Part shown: positions 20,818-32,241 of the stretch, in pieces
How positions within the stretch are numbered: position 1 is the stretch's first letter
Layout of the letters: every line of letters starts with the position of its first letter
Assembly (NCBI GenBank): GCA_036320915.1
Contig: JAXBDG010000016.1
Location: 496,001 to 560,000, forward strand
DNA: 64,000 bases
Reading direction: 5' to 3'
Source of the DNA: Linnemannia elongata
Lineage: Eukaryota; Mortierellomycota; Mortierellomycetes; Mortierellales; Mortierellaceae
Program-made: the position numbers and the translations under genes
Notes under the pieces: model-generated
Databases searched by the model: none
The model's input: the letters and a program-made list of their open reading frames with translations, nothing else
What the model was told of the DNA's origin: nothing

Positions 20818-22536
20818 ATGCCAGATTCATCATCACCAACTCTCCCTCCAGAGATCATCCTTCTCATCGTTACCCTGCTGGGTCAATCAGATCTGGCGCA
20901 ATGTGCTCGCATCAACAAAACCTGGCACGACTGCTGTACCCCTCTCCTCTGGAAAGTCGTCATAATCTTCCGAGCCAAAGACGCCAACTGCTTCAACAGC
21001 CCTAAGGGTTCCGCAAGTCTAGTTCGCAACGCACACTATACCCACACCCTCGCGACCAGTCATGCCAGCGTCGCCAAGAGTTTCGCCATCCGAGCATCCC
21101 CTCCCTGCAACAACCTCAAGTGTCTCAAATACCAGATCCGAGGCGAGCAGGCGATACAGTTTCGCTTCGAGACACAAAGGGATGCTGTGGATCCGCTCGA
21201 GTATTCGCAGATCCTTTGTAGATTGCTGCGCCAGAACCCAGGGTTGCGGTCCTTGACTCTCGGAGGGGAATGTTTCATAAATGCGTGGGGTATGGAAGAT
21301 GTCTATGGGGTCTTGAAGTGCATCCCGACTGCCCAGCTGGAGAGGCTGGAAATTGAGTTTGATGCACCATCGAATGAGCGGTCTCGAATCCCCACGGCCT
21401 TCCCTACTGTTTCTGATGAGCAGGACATGGATACCTTTGTTGCCCTGAAGGAACTCGTCATCGCTGACTGCTACAGAGGTCAGTTTGCAGAGCCTGAGTT
21501 CAATAAGTGGTGCATCAAGCGATGTCCAGGTCTAGAGAAAATTCGACTCCCGAACTGTGGAACCCATTCATTGGAGATCTTTGCGCGCTCGGTCTTTGTG
21601 TCGTGTCCCAAATTGAATAGACTGGATTACAGCAGCGACGGTGAGGAGGACGACCCGACCCTTACGGCTGTGCTGATGATGAGTACTGAGGGTTGGAAAG
21701 AAGTTCGGCTCTGCGGGATGCAGCAGAATATGGGACCCATGGCTACACGACAGCTTGTGAGTCATGCATCGACGTTGGAGGCGCTGAAGTGTGACGGATG
21801 GGGAGGGGAAGACAACTTACAACTTTTTCAGTTCCTGTGGAATGCGAGGCGACTCTGTCGGCTGGAGGGCGTGCAGGACGAATCGGAATTGACGTATCTC
21901 ATTGAGCTGTCTCTCAATGCGTACATGGCGGCTGTGGTAGCGAACGACCCTTGGGCTCTTGGAGAATCGATGGAGTACTTTCAGATGAGAATTGAGGGTG
22001 TCCCACGGCCGGATGTCGTCTGTCGTCGGAACGGATCGCCATTGGACAACGACGTGGATGGTTTGCCTCCAATGGACATGACCAAACGCTATGATGTTCA
22101 AAGGTTCATCTACACGCAACTGGGTTGCATGATAAACTTGAAGGAGCTTAACCTTGGAGTCCCCGACACCGTTTCCGCCCCACATTCCTGGTACGTTGTC
22201 GAAATAGGAGAGCTAGGACCCTTTGAGGACCCTGGACACAACTTTGTACGAGAGTTCAACTATCGCAGCCTTGAGTTTTCGTTGGCCAGTGGTCTGGATC
22301 TGCTGGCTGGAATGAAGGAACTGACGATGCTGGATGTTCGTTGGACGGCGCACCGGATCGGCGTTGAGGAGCTGGACTGGATGCATGCCAATTGGCCCAA
22401 GCTGAAAGTGATCAAAGGCCTTTTGTCAAAGAGAGAATGGGCTGGCGATGATAAAGGCGGCATGGCGATCAGGGCTGCAGTGGGCGAGTGGATCGCTGTC
22501 CATCCTCATGGAATTGGCTCTTCATTTTATTCGTGA
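20818..22536 (+). CDS. F-box/LRR-like protein A (572 aa)
   Basis: Intronless. The F-box is at residues 7-50 (LPPEIILLIVTLLGQSDLAQC, LLWKVV). It should bind Skp1 in an SCF ubiquitin ligase, while the rest chooses the substrate. The body has irregular leucine-rich repeats with the family signposts LERLEIEFD, LKELVIADC, CPGLEKIRLPNC, GWKEVRL, WALGESMEYFQMRIEGVPRPDVV and YTQLGCM. The C-terminal block SLEFSLASGLDLLAGMKEL...TAHRIGVEELDWM is the most conserved part of the family. It ends AVHPHGIGSSFYS. This copy lacks the LRRLEG / AADGE region in its usual form (CRLEGVQDESE). Confidence 0.85.
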   Translation: MPDSSSPTLPPEIILLIVTLLGQSDLAQCARINKTWHDCCTPLLWKVVIIFRAKDANCFNSPKGSASLVRNAHYTHTLATSHASVAKSFAIRASPPCNNLKCLKYQIRGEQAIQFRFETQRDAVDPLEYSQILCRLLRQNPGLRSLTLGGECFINAWGMEDVYGVLKCIPTAQLERLEIEFDAPSNERSRIPTAFPTVSDEQDMDTFVALKELVIADCYRGQFAEPEFNKWCIKRCPGLEKIRLPNCGTHSLEIFARSVFVSCPKLNRLDYSSDGEEDDPTLTAVLMMSTEGWKEVRLCGMQQNMGPMATRQLVSHASTLEALKCDGWGGEDNLQLFQFLWNARRLCRLEGVQDESELTYLIELSLNAYMAAVVANDPWALGESMEYFQMRIEGVPRPDVVCRRNGSPLDNDVDGLPPMDMTKRYDVQRFIYTQLGCMINLKELNLGVPDTVSAPHSWYVVEIGELGPFEDPGHNFVREFNYRSLEFSLASGLDLLAGMKELTMLDVRWTAHRIGVEELDWMHANWPKLKVIKGLLSKREWAGDDKGGMAIRAAVGEWIAVHPHGIGSSFYS

Positions 22537-22868
22537 CAACAAGGAAGATAAAAGCTTTCTTTTTCTCATTGTATTATGATTGCTAAATAATCGATGCAGT
22601 GCCATTTGGAAAGAGAGAGCAAGAGAGAATGGGGCGCTTTGACCAATCCGCTCTTTTCAAGTCCCATTCTCCTAAGCCCTGATTTCATTTTTGTAAATTG
22701 GATGGCACCTTCTATTTCACAGAAACAGTCTCCCCACGATGCTGTTTTGATCCCTTTTTGAGCACCTGTGCACCTATCTTTTTATTTTTGTCGTTTTGTT
22801 TTCTACCCTTCACATCGCTTCCATCCTATTGCTGTTGACGTCTGGCCCACCGTCTCCTGTTCACCGAC
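22537..22868. other. Intergenic, F-box A to B
   Basis: 332 bp. AT-rich 3' region with CTAAATAATCG near 22583, then a CT-rich leader. No gene seen. Confidence 0.55.
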
Positions 22869-24671
22869 ATGTCATCACCCTCATTCACCTCCCTCCCTCC
22901 AGAAGTCATCACTCTCATCGCCTCCCACCTGAATCAACATGATCGCGCACAGTGTCTCCGCCTCTCACGGAAGTGGTCTGACTTTTTCACCCAGCTGCTC
23001 TGGCAAGACGTCCACGTCGACTCTCGGTTCCATAATTCCATATGGCTGGGCTACCTCCTCCACAACAAGCACCGCATCCGAGACCTCCAACTCACTGACC
23101 CTCATGGAACACACCTCTTGGCTCTTAGCCAACGAGGCGAAGGGTCGCTTCGATCCCTTACCGCAAGTTTTCAGGATGAAGCCGCTTCCTTTCTAACGAG
23201 GATGGATACCCCAGGACCGTGGACTACAGCCGACTATTTGAGTGAGCAGGCGGCCAATTTTGGCAACACTCGGGCGCTGGAACTCATTCTTACGAGAAAT
23301 TGGAATCTGAGGTCGCTGACGATGGACGAGTCTTGCTTTCGGAACAAGGATGGAGGAGACGCCTTCAGCACGATTATGGCTGTTTGTCCTATTACACGAC
23401 TGGAACGTCTGGAGCTCCGGTTCGGACGCAACCCTAATCGACCAGATCCTCCAGCGAATGCACAACAAGGACCTGATTCGTTTGTCATGGCGGATGTTGT
23501 CGCTGCACTGGGGGATCGGAGAGAACTTGGAGGTCTTTTTGGTTTCTTCGATGTCTTGAAGGAGCTAGTCATCTCTGGCGGACATTGTCATATCGACTAC
23601 CATCGACTTGGTTTCCTTCTTCGGTGTCCCAATCTGAAGAGGATACGACTGGAGGACATTGATGCCATTGCGGTCGCCTCCCTGTCAGTCGCCATGGGAC
23701 TATCCTGTCCCAAAGTGTCTCATCTGGTCTGGAAAGGGCCGCCTGTAGGACAGGATCGGGATATTGCGATTTTGTTGGCAGCCAGTCCATCGGGGTGGAA
23801 GGAAATCTCGTTGCCGGACCTGAAGAATTTCGGAACGCAGTCGTTTGCGTCTCTGATGAGGAGGGTATCGACAACGTTGGAGGTACTAAAGGTTGGAGAT
23901 TGGGGTCACACCGAAGAGGACGATTTTTTGGAGTTTCTTTGCTCTGCTCGGAATCTGCGGCGACTTGAAGGGCTAGCAGATGGTGAATTCTCGGGTTTAC
24001 AGAAGCAATTCACTCTATCGGCATATGGGGCGCTCTACGGATATACTCATGTCGAAAGGTTGGATCTATCCTGGGCGCTGGGTTCATCCATGGAGTTTTT
24101 GCAGCTGAGAATTGTAGACGTTCCTCGACCAGATGTGGTTCACTATCGATTTGGAGACCCAATGGCTCTCCCGGAAGATTTGCCAGAGGATTTGGACGAC
24201 TCCTTACGGTTCAAGGTACAGCGATGGATTTATACTCAGCTGGGGAGACTGACGGGCCTTCAGGAACTCGTCTTGGGCGTTATAGATCTGGATCCTGAGG
24301 AGTTGTCTAAAAGAGGTTTCAGCAAGGACACGAATCCGAATTCGATTGAGCTGGAGGAGGCGTTGCGTCATGTGTACCCAACGTTCAATTACCATACCTT
24401 GGAGTTCTCGTTGGAAAGTGGTCTTGAGCTATTGGCAGGGCTGAAGAAGTTGAAGGTGCTGGATGTGAGAATGACAGCCCACAGGATCGGCGTTGAGGAG
24501 CTGAACTGGATGCATGTCAATTGGCCTAGATTGAAGACAATTAGGGGTTTGGATTCGAAGCGTGAATGGGCTGGTAAGGCTGAGCCCGGGCTGGCAGTCA
24601 AGGATGCGGTCGATGCATGGATGGCTGATCACCCGGACGGGATTGGGTCTTATTATTCAGGAATCAAGTAG
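22869..24671 (+). CDS. F-box/LRR-like protein B (600 aa)
   Basis: Intronless. F-box SLPPEVITLIASHLNQHDRAQCLRLSRKW (residues 8-37). The LRR-like body carries the family marks MDESCFRNKDG, LERLELRF, LKELVISGG, CPNLKRIRLEDID, LEFLCSARNLRRLEG, WALGSSMEFLQLRI and DVPRPDVV. The C-terminal block is LEFSLESGLELLAGLKKLKVLDVRMTAHRIGVEEL in two pieces, ending DHPDGIGSYYSGIK. It lies head to tail with A (332 bp apart), which fits tandem duplication. It is probably an SCF substrate receptor; the target is unknown. Confidence 0.87.
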   Translation: MSSPSFTSLPPEVITLIASHLNQHDRAQCLRLSRKWSDFFTQLLWQDVHVDSRFHNSIWLGYLLHNKHRIRDLQLTDPHGTHLLALSQRGEGSLRSLTASFQDEAASFLTRMDTPGPWTTADYLSEQAANFGNTRALELILTRNWNLRSLTMDESCFRNKDGGDAFSTIMAVCPITRLERLELRFGRNPNRPDPPANAQQGPDSFVMADVVAALGDRRELGGLFGFFDVLKELVISGGHCHIDYHRLGFLLRCPNLKRIRLEDIDAIAVASLSVAMGLSCPKVSHLVWKGPPVGQDRDIAILLAASPSGWKEISLPDLKNFGTQSFASLMRRVSTTLEVLKVGDWGHTEEDDFLEFLCSARNLRRLEGLADGEFSGLQKQFTLSAYGALYGYTHVERLDLSWALGSSMEFLQLRIVDVPRPDVVHYRFGDPMALPEDLPEDLDDSLRFKVQRWIYTQLGRLTGLQELVLGVIDLDPEELSKRGFSKDTNPNSIELEEALRHVYPTFNYHTLEFSLESGLELLAGLKKLKVLDVRMTAHRIGVEELNWMHVNWPRLKTIRGLDSKREWAGKAEPGLAVKDAVDAWMADHPDGIGSYYSGIK

Positions 24672-25196
24672 CGTTTTATTATTAGATAATAAAGCGAAGT
24701 AGTGCAACGCAAAAAAAAAACATACACACACACACACACACACAAGTGGGATGTTGCAGGCTGACTCGCCAGGAATGCATCCAGAATTTGATCCGCACTG
24801 CACTTTGTGTGTGTGAGAGAGAGAGAGAAAGAATACCATGATCTACCGTTAGGCTGAACTCATCCAATAATGCAATCGCGCCAAATGCGCCATTTAGTGT
24901 GCATGGAGTGTTGCGTACATTTACAAATTAAGTTTTCAGGGCGGCGTGCTATCTTCGACGCCGTTGTTTATATATTTCCATCTCTGCCCTTTCCTGTCCA
25001 CTTTGTTCTCTTCTCTCCAGTTTCCCCTTTGTCGTCTCTTTCTTCTTCCCTTTTCACTTTCTCTCCTTTTTCTTTTTCTTCTTTACCTCTCTCTACACGT
25101 CATTCTCTTCTTTCCATACATATTCTTTCACTTCAACCTCTTCCTTGCAATATTGTCATCACCCTTCCTTTTTCTTCCTCTTCTTTCTGGTCCAAC
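24672..25196. other. Intergenic with microsatellites
   Basis: A CA repeat spans about 24724-24744 and a GT/GA repeat about 24806-24828. A long CT-rich leader precedes the next F-box remnant. No gene seen. Confidence 0.6.
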
Positions 25197-26715
25197 ATGC
25201 AGCCTGCTTCGTTCTCATCCCTCCCCCCTGAGGTCACAATCCTCATAACCACCTACTTGACCCAGCACGACTTGGCACAATGTGTTTGCGTCTGCCACCG
25301 CTGGTCCACACGCTTCATTCCTTCACTCTGGCGGACTGTAAGGGCCGACCACCGGTTCTCTAGTGAGGAGATGGCGGCGCTTGTTGTCAGGAATGCGCAT
25401 TTTATTCGGGACCTCGAACTTGTTAACAACCCTCAGGTTGCAAAAGTACTGGCGACCCTTGAGACAGAAGGAGAAGAAGGAGGTTTACGGTCGTTGGTTG
25501 CGAGTTTCGAACCTGAAATGTCCTACGTTTTCCTTGGATTGTAGTTCCGAGAAGGCAGGTGCCGCCACAGCCAGAATCATCTCTTATGCCCCCCACCAGA
25601 GTTGAGACGCAGCAGGGCGAGGAATTTGACAGAGTTCAATTGCTGGCGAAGCTCATGAGGGCGAATCAGAACTTGAAATCTGTGTCGGCGGACGAGTCTT
25701 GCTTTCGATACAAGGACGGGACCGACGCCTTCCTACTCTTTATTGCCTCCTGCCCTTCGATTTCTCTGGAACGCCTGGAACTTCGGTTTCACAATCAACG
25801 CTCTCAATCAACTCCAGTTGCGGATAGATCAACACTATTCCGTAGTCGATCGCTGATGTTGTCAGCACTAGCAATACCCATATTCAAGGCCTTGAAGGAA
25901 CTGGTTCTCTTTGGTGGCCATAGGCCCATCGACGCTCCTCGACTTGGCTTCCTTTGTCGATGCCCTAATTTGGAACGAATCCAAGTCAATAACATTGGCC
26001 TTAACTCTTTGCGGGCGTTGTCGGCCGACCTTCGCACCAACTGTCCCCATCTTTCTCGGCTAGTGTTTCGAGGACACTATAAGGGGACAGATGAGGACAT
26101 TTCATCCCTACTGGCGGCTTCCCGGTCTTATTGGAAGGAGCGATCGTTGCCCGATATGAGCGAGTTTAACTTAATTTCGTTTGGTGTTCTAATGCAGAGC
26201 GTCGAAACGAGACTGGAGGTGCTGAAGGTGAAAGGATGGGGTCGGCTTCTGGGGAGCCATTTTTTGGAGCTGCTTTGTTCAGCCAAGAATCTTAGACGGC
26301 TTGAGGGTCCGGCGGATGGGGAGGTTCGATTGACAACTACGGAGTCGACCATGTGGGCATATGCGGCCCTTCGCCAACACTCTAAAGGAAAGGATCGTTC
26401 CTGGGCGCTAGGTCCGTCGATGGAATATTTGCAGATCTGGATCGACAATGTTCCTCGGCCTGACGTTGTTTGCCGGCGGAACGGAGATCCTATGATCCGT
26501 ATTTCAAAAGTACCAGAGGGCCCTGGAAAGGAGCATCTTCGGTATGATGTTCAGCGGCGGGTCTATACACAACTGGGTAGACTGATGGGACTTCAAGAGT
26601 TGATTTTGGGTGTGAAGAAGCTGTATACTAAGGATTTGTTGACCAGAAATATCACCTCCTTGTCTTCCGATCCAATTATGTGCCTTCCAGGAGATCTTGG
26701 CCGCTTTTCCTACAA
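25197..26715 (+). pseudogene. F-box/LRR-like copy C1, frameshifted and lacking its C-terminus
   Basis: ATG 25197 opens a good F-box (SLPPEVTILITTYLTQHDLAQC). The frame stops at 25542-25544, and homology continues in another frame from about 25560 (ADESCFRYKDG, LERLELRF, LKELVLFGG, LRRLEGPADGE, WALGPSMEYLQ, VPRPDVVCRRNGDP, QLGRLMGLQELILGV). Near 26700 the copy ends without the LEFSLESGLELL / TAHRIGVEEL block and runs into the middle of a second copy. At least one frameshift and a missing tail make it non-functional as a full-length protein. Confidence 0.8.
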
Positions 26716-28000
26716 GATTGCTCAAGATACTTTCCATCAAGTTCGAGGTAGAGGATTACAGCCCCTGCGTGAAACGGGGCGATTGGTCACCTCTGTTCGA
26801 TCACGATAACGAGTATCAATTGGCTTGTGAACGGCAGAGACTTCTTTCGCCCTTTGTTGCCTTACGAGAGCTGGTCTTCTTGAGCGCCTATGTTCATATC
26901 GACCCGTCCAAACTGTCGATTTTGGCACGATGCCCTAACCTGGAAAGAATGGAAATCGAGTGGCCGGATAGTTTGCAGTGAGATACTTGACCATGGCCAT
27001 CCGGGATTTCTGCCCAAAGTTGGTCGAGTTGGTCTGGGGCGGTAGGCAGGATTATCAAGATGAGCTGATGGACGGGCTGTTGACGGCGAGTCAGTTGGAT
27101 TGGAGGGTGTTGCGTCTACCGTATATGGACGAACCTGGGACGCTTATTTATGATGCGGTGTTGGAGAGCGCCGAGACGTTAGAGGAACTGCTTTTAGAAA
27201 AGTGGTCGGGACAGAGAATCGATCGGGATTTCTTTTTGGACTTTTTCTTGGCGGGCAAGAACCTTCGCCGATTGACGGGGTGCGAGCATGGAGAGAGGTA
27301 TATTAATGATTCGGCAGTCGAGATACATGCGTATGACGCATTGATGGATCAATACGACTTTGACGAGCTCGATTTTACATGGGCATTGGGATCCAGGATG
27401 GAGAGTTTGCAGATGCAGATTGTTGGTGTTTCTCGGCCGGATGTGGTGTGTCGAGGGGACGGGAGGCCGTTTTATGAAGTGGATGCTTAATTTGGAGCTG
27501 GATGAAGGGAAACGGTATGAGACCCAGAGGTTTATCTATGAGGCAAGGATAACGGGACTTCGGGAGCTAGTCCTGGGTAACTGACATTTATGGCGCCGAT
27601 GTAACCCGGCATGGGATTGGAATTTCGTTTATTGAAGAAACTAGATCACCTACGGCGATGGAGGATGAATTAAGTGAATTAAGTGCAGTAGGGTTGGCGT
27701 GCAAGATGGTGAATTACCAGTGCTTGGAGTTTTCGTTGGAGAGTGGGTTGGGGTTATTGAGTGGGTTGACATTGGAGAGTGGATTAGAGTTGTTGAGTGG
27801 ATTGAAGGAGTTGAGGGCGCTGGATGTGAGGATGACGGCGCATAATATTGGAGTTGAGGAGCTGGAGTGAATGCACCAGAACTGGCCCAAGCTGGAAAGG
27901 ATTAGGGGATTGGAGAGTGATAGGGGAGGGGGTTCAAGGCTGGTGTTGATGGGTGGATGGCTGCCCATGGTTGTGGCATAGGATCCTCTTTTTACACTTG
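26716..28000 (+). pseudogene. F-box/LRR-like copy C2, headless and decayed
   Basis: This copy begins in mid-LRR (LSIKFEVEDYSP, equivalent to SIKLYFETQDPG of copy H) and has no F-box. The frame shifts near 26980, then reads CPKLVELVWGG, SAETLEELLLEKW, LRRLTGCEHGE, WALGSRMESLQMQIVGVSRPDVV to 27490. It shifts again through GKRYETQRFIYEA and RELVLGN. The tail (27715-27990) has a duplicated LESGLELLSGL unit, a TGA in place of the Trp codon of LEWMHQNW, and a deletion after LESDRG. The last 250 bp are very close at DNA level to the end of copy I. Confidence 0.8.
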
Positions 28001-28349
28001 ATGCATACGTAAGGAAGTCTACTTTTTGTCTTGTTTGTTCGTAAACTTTAAGTAAACAGTGTCCATGAGGGGAATGAGACCAATTGACTTTTTTAAGGCA
28101 CCGCCAGATGCTATCAGAGTCCCTTCTATTTTTATTAGCTCGCACTGACCAAACCCCAATGCTTCCATTGCTCAATTCAACGTTGTTCGTCCTTGGAAGA
28201 TAACCTTGTGTGGCGGCGACACATGACATGGCGCACAGTTTCCTTTACAAATTTTGCTTCTCATTTTTCGACTCTTCTTTTTTTCTGTTTTTTTCTGCAT
28301 CGACTTTCATTTTCTCATTCTACTTTCACTTTTCTCGCCTCCATCAACA
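28001..28349. other. Intergenic, leader of F-box D
   Basis: No gene seen. Pyrimidine-rich from 28250. An in-frame ATG at 28254 would add 32 hydrophobic, non-conserved residues, so 28350 is preferred as start. Confidence 0.55.
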
Positions 28350-30302
28350 ATGGCAACCCTCCCGTCCCAAGAAGACATCCCCTTCTCAACACACCCCTAT
28401 GCAACACTCTCATCCCTCCCACAAGAAGTGATCGACTTAATCACCACCCACCTCACCCACCAAGACCTCTCCCCCTGCCTCTCTGTTAACCAAGAATGGC
28501 GCACAGCACTCACACCATCCTTCTGGAGAGTCGTCCGGGTCGTCGACGAAACTATCCTCGACCGGTTCGGAACTAAGGAGACCTGGGGGGCTCTTTGTCA
28601 GAATAGCCGTCATATCCAGGTTGTCGAGACTACGGATTTGGGGTTTTTGCGTTTCTTGGCTTGTCACCGGAGTCTTGCGACGAATAATCTGCGGGAGTTG
28701 ACGCTTCGACTCTGGGAGGAGGAGGAGGAGGAGGGAGGAGCTCAGCCAAAGACACAGGCATCTCCACGCGATTCTTCTTGTTCGCCTGATGGTGATAACC
28801 TCGAAAACCCTCCCAAAATCGCTCCTGCTCGTTCTTTTGATGTTATTGCTATTTCGCACGAACTTAGTGTTTCGCATGCGGGCTACATAGTTACCGATGC
28901 TGCTAGCTTGCTAAAGATGATTCTGCGCAGGAACAAGACCCTCCGTACCCTCAGTCTGGACGAGGGTTGCTTCCGTGACACTATCAAGAACATCAACGAC
29001 GACGACAACGGAAAGGGAGACTACGACCACTTCCACGACGTCTTTACAACCATCCCTACCGCCTGCCTCGAGCGACTGGAGATCTCCTTTCGTGGCGCAC
29101 CCGCCCTTTCGGACCATCCTTCCGAACGAGAGAAAGAGGATCCAACGAAGGAGTTCAAGCGCGGCGCATTCTTCCATAAATCCTATGAGCCTTTCCTTGC
29201 CCTGAAAGAGTTGGTCATTACGGGATCCTACAAGAAGATGGGTAGTGTGCGGCAAACTTTCTTGGTACGCTGCCCTAACGTTGAGGTGCTTCGAATCGAC
29301 CAACTGGATTCTTATACCATCGTCACCATGCCGGCGTTCCTCCGATACGCGTGTCCTAAACTGTCCAGACTTGAGTGGACCCGTAACACCACAAATTCGG
29401 ATAATGCAATTGCAGAGCTTTTGCAGGCTTCAGTCTCGGGGTGGAAAGTGCTGAAACTGCCGATGATGTCCCGGTTCGGTTCCCTGGCGCTGGAGGCGTT
29501 GATGGAGAGTGTCGAGACTTTGGAAGAGCTGCGGATTGGAGGCTGCGGACAACTTCGCAAGAACGCTATCTTGGACTTGCTGTGTTCCGCCAAAAAGCTC
29601 AGAAGGTTGGAGAGCGTCGCTGATGGGGAGAGGACGGAAGAGATAATCGAGCTCAAGTTGCATACGTACGAGGCCTATAAAGAACATGTCGAGGGACAAA
29701 TGGATCGGACATGGGCGCTAGGTCCCTCGGTTGAGTTCCTGCAATTGAAACTTCTGGGCGTGCCACGACCTGATGTTTGGTATAACCAGTGTGGAGGCCG
29801 CCTTTTGGATCTGAATGAAGGCATGGATGTGGCTCTGCGGTTTGAGGTCCAGCAATGGATATACACTCAGCTTGGTAGACTGACAGGAGTTCAGGAACTC
29901 GTCCTGGGGATCACGGACTTTGATCAGGAAAATTTGACAAACTATGGGGTGGATCCCGCGCTATCAGCTATACTGGATGACACGTTCGAGGAATTACTGG
30001 CGGAGCACGATATGCACTTGTTCCATTACTCATCTTTGGAGTTTTCTCTGAAGAGTGGGTTGGGTCTTTTGGGGGGGTTGAAGGAGTTGAGGGTGCTGGA
30101 TGTTAGAAAGACGGCGCATCGGATCGGGGTTGAGGAACTGGAGTGGATGCGTGAGAATTGGCCCAAGCTGGAAAAAGTGAAGGGCTTGATGAGTGAGAGG
30201 AGGTGGGCTGTTGATCGAGATGATGGACTCGATTTCAAGGCTGCTGTTGATGCATGGATGACTGCTCACCCGCATGGCATTGGTTCTTCATTTTATTCTT
30301 GA
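28350..30302 (+). CDS. F-box/LRR-like protein D (650 aa)
   Basis: Intronless. The start at 28350 (MATLPSQEDIPF) puts the F-box SLPQEVIDLITTHLTHQDLSPC at about residue 20. There are two long insertions against A and B: an acidic EEEEEEGG stretch near 130 and a NINDDDNGKGDYDHF loop near 220. The family marks are kept: LDEGCFRD, LERLEISF, LKELVITG, CPNVEVLRIDQLD, GWKVLKLP, LLCSAKKLRRLES, ADGERTE, WALGPSVEFLQLKLLGVPRPDV, YTQLGRLTGVQELVLG and LEFSLKSGLGLL. It ends AHPHGIGSSFYS, almost as in A. Confidence 0.87.
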   Translation: MATLPSQEDIPFSTHPYATLSSLPQEVIDLITTHLTHQDLSPCLSVNQEWRTALTPSFWRVVRVVDETILDRFGTKETWGALCQNSRHIQVVETTDLGFLRFLACHRSLATNNLRELTLRLWEEEEEEGGAQPKTQASPRDSSCSPDGDNLENPPKIAPARSFDVIAISHELSVSHAGYIVTDAASLLKMILRRNKTLRTLSLDEGCFRDTIKNINDDDNGKGDYDHFHDVFTTIPTACLERLEISFRGAPALSDHPSEREKEDPTKEFKRGAFFHKSYEPFLALKELVITGSYKKMGSVRQTFLVRCPNVEVLRIDQLDSYTIVTMPAFLRYACPKLSRLEWTRNTTNSDNAIAELLQASVSGWKVLKLPMMSRFGSLALEALMESVETLEELRIGGCGQLRKNAILDLLCSAKKLRRLESVADGERTEEIIELKLHTYEAYKEHVEGQMDRTWALGPSVEFLQLKLLGVPRPDVWYNQCGGRLLDLNEGMDVALRFEVQQWIYTQLGRLTGVQELVLGITDFDQENLTNYGVDPALSAILDDTFEELLAEHDMHLFHYSSLEFSLKSGLGLLGGLKELRVLDVRKTAHRIGVEELEWMRENWPKLEKVKGLMSERRWAVDRDDGLDFKAAVDAWMTAHPHGIGSSFYS

Positions 30303-30569
30303 TGTTATGTCACGAAAGTAGTTAAATAATCGTTGATCAATATATGAAACGGACGGGAACTACGCCGTCTCTTTTTTTTTCAGGAACGACTGAGGTGGCC
30401 ATCTCTAACAACACGAAAAAACATGCACACACACACAACCTTTACAACCATCAACTGCTGGGCCATATGTCGAACAAACAAGTGCCATTTTTGTGCTCTC
30501 GTATGATTTGACGATACCTCCTTCACAAACACCTTATCTTTTTTTTTCTTTCTTTCCCACACCCATAGG
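30303..30569. other. Intergenic after F-box D
   Basis: No gene seen. AC-rich stretch near 30423-30438. Confidence 0.5.
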
Positions 30570-30695
30570 AAGTGGCCAAATCTGGAGAAGATCAGAGGTC
30601 TGGAGTCGGACCGGAGGTAGTCCGTCAATCATCCCGAAGGGCCAACCGCCAAAGTTGCTGTGGAGGAGTGGATGGCTGGTCATCCACATGGTATT
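30570..30695 (+). pseudogene. F-box family C-terminal scrap
   Basis: About 125 bp encoding KWPNLEKIRGLESDRR, a TAG where Trp would follow, then, after a frameshift, EGPTAKVAVEEWMAGHPHGI. These are the last 45 residues of the family (WPKLExIKGLxSxRxW...AVxxWMAxHPHGIG). Nothing of the rest of the copy is visible upstream. Confidence 0.75.
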
Positions 30696-30994
30696 GTTTT
30701 AGATGATCAATAAATAAAAAAAGAAAAGAAAACATGACAGGAACCCTTTTGCTCACTTACCGACTTCTCTATGTTTATGTTACAGGCTCCACTTCACATG
30801 AAGCAAAATAGTCTCACTGACGAATATGAAAAGAATCCTGACTTCTCTCGAAACATATTGACCATTCTTTTCTTTTTATATTTTCTTTGATGATATGATG
30901 ACTTCATTTAAATATCCTGTCAAGTAAGTTTGGCTTCTTCATACCATGGACGCTGTATCCTTTTCTCTACAATTTGTTGATGGCATTCTCCGCA
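30696..30994. other. Intergenic
   Basis: AT-rich, about 300 bp, containing the 3' side of the Sel1-repeat gene on the minus strand. Nothing else seen. Confidence 0.5.
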
Positions 30995-32196
30995 TCAGAA
31001 CCACTTTGTTTCACTCTTGGTCCATTTTCTAGACCTCGAGTCAAAACCTATGTAGCTATGTCTAAGTCCTAGTTCGGAGGCCTTCTGAAACCAAGCCCAC
31101 ACCTTTTCAGCGTCATGGGGCACTCCATGACCGCCATGATACATATAGTGCATTCTGACATGAGCTCCAACATGTCCTTGTTCGACGGCTTTCTGAAACC
31201 AGGTTATCGCCTCGGCGTAGTCCTGGGACACACCAAGTCCTTCATAGTACAGATTGCCGATATTGTACTGAGCTGCGGCATCTCCTTGTTCGGCGGCCTT
31301 CCGATACCAGGTCATCGCCTCGGCATAGTCCTGCGACATACCAAGTCCTTGATGATACAGATTACCGATGTTGCGCTGAGCTGCAGCATCTCCTTGTTTG
31401 GCGGCCTTCCGATACCAGTTCATAGCTTGGTAGTAATTTTGAACGACGAAGTACAGAACTCCAATTATGCATTGTGCGGTAGAATCTCCTTGATCGGCTG
31501 CTTTGCGGTGCCGGTCTACTGCCGTAAGGCATTCTTGCGTTACATCAACTTTAAAAAGGGTGTAATAGCGACTTAGTTTTTCCTTGATTGGTTCGCAGAT
31601 TCTTCCTTGATTGTCCGCCCTTAGGTACCAGTCTATAGCCGTCTGTACATCGTTTGGAGCAACTTGGTCTTCCCTATCCATGTACATGTCTCCAAGTGTT
31701 TCCTGAGCGACATGGTCCCCTTTCTCGGCTTTCGCAATCATATTTGCAAGTTCTAACATGAACGAGGTACGCGCGGGGATATCTTCTTGAAGAGAGACTG
31801 CAGAGACATTTTGGATTTGTTGTTGATGTTGAGTCTCTTGCGCGTCAGCTGCTTCAATTGAGAGACGTCCCTCCCATCGAATATCCTGCACCCTCTCACT
31901 CATTAAGCTAATATAAGATAAGCATGAGAAAAAGTGTGACAATATGCAAGCCGTAGGGTTAATACGAAAATCCCCCCTATCAAAAAAAAACATTGTTGAA
32001 AATCTAGGGGAGGAATGCACAAAATGAAACAAGATAAGGCATACCTTCCAGCTTCGGATTCTGTGGGGACAATAAGAGGTTTGAAGGCGCAAGATATTGT
32101 TGAGGGCGCCTCAGACCATATAGTCTGGGCGTAATTGTTGCCGAAAAAAGATACATTCTCGGCAGCGGTCTTGACCCTATGGCGGCAGAATGAAGC

Positions 32197-32241
<45 letters not shown>

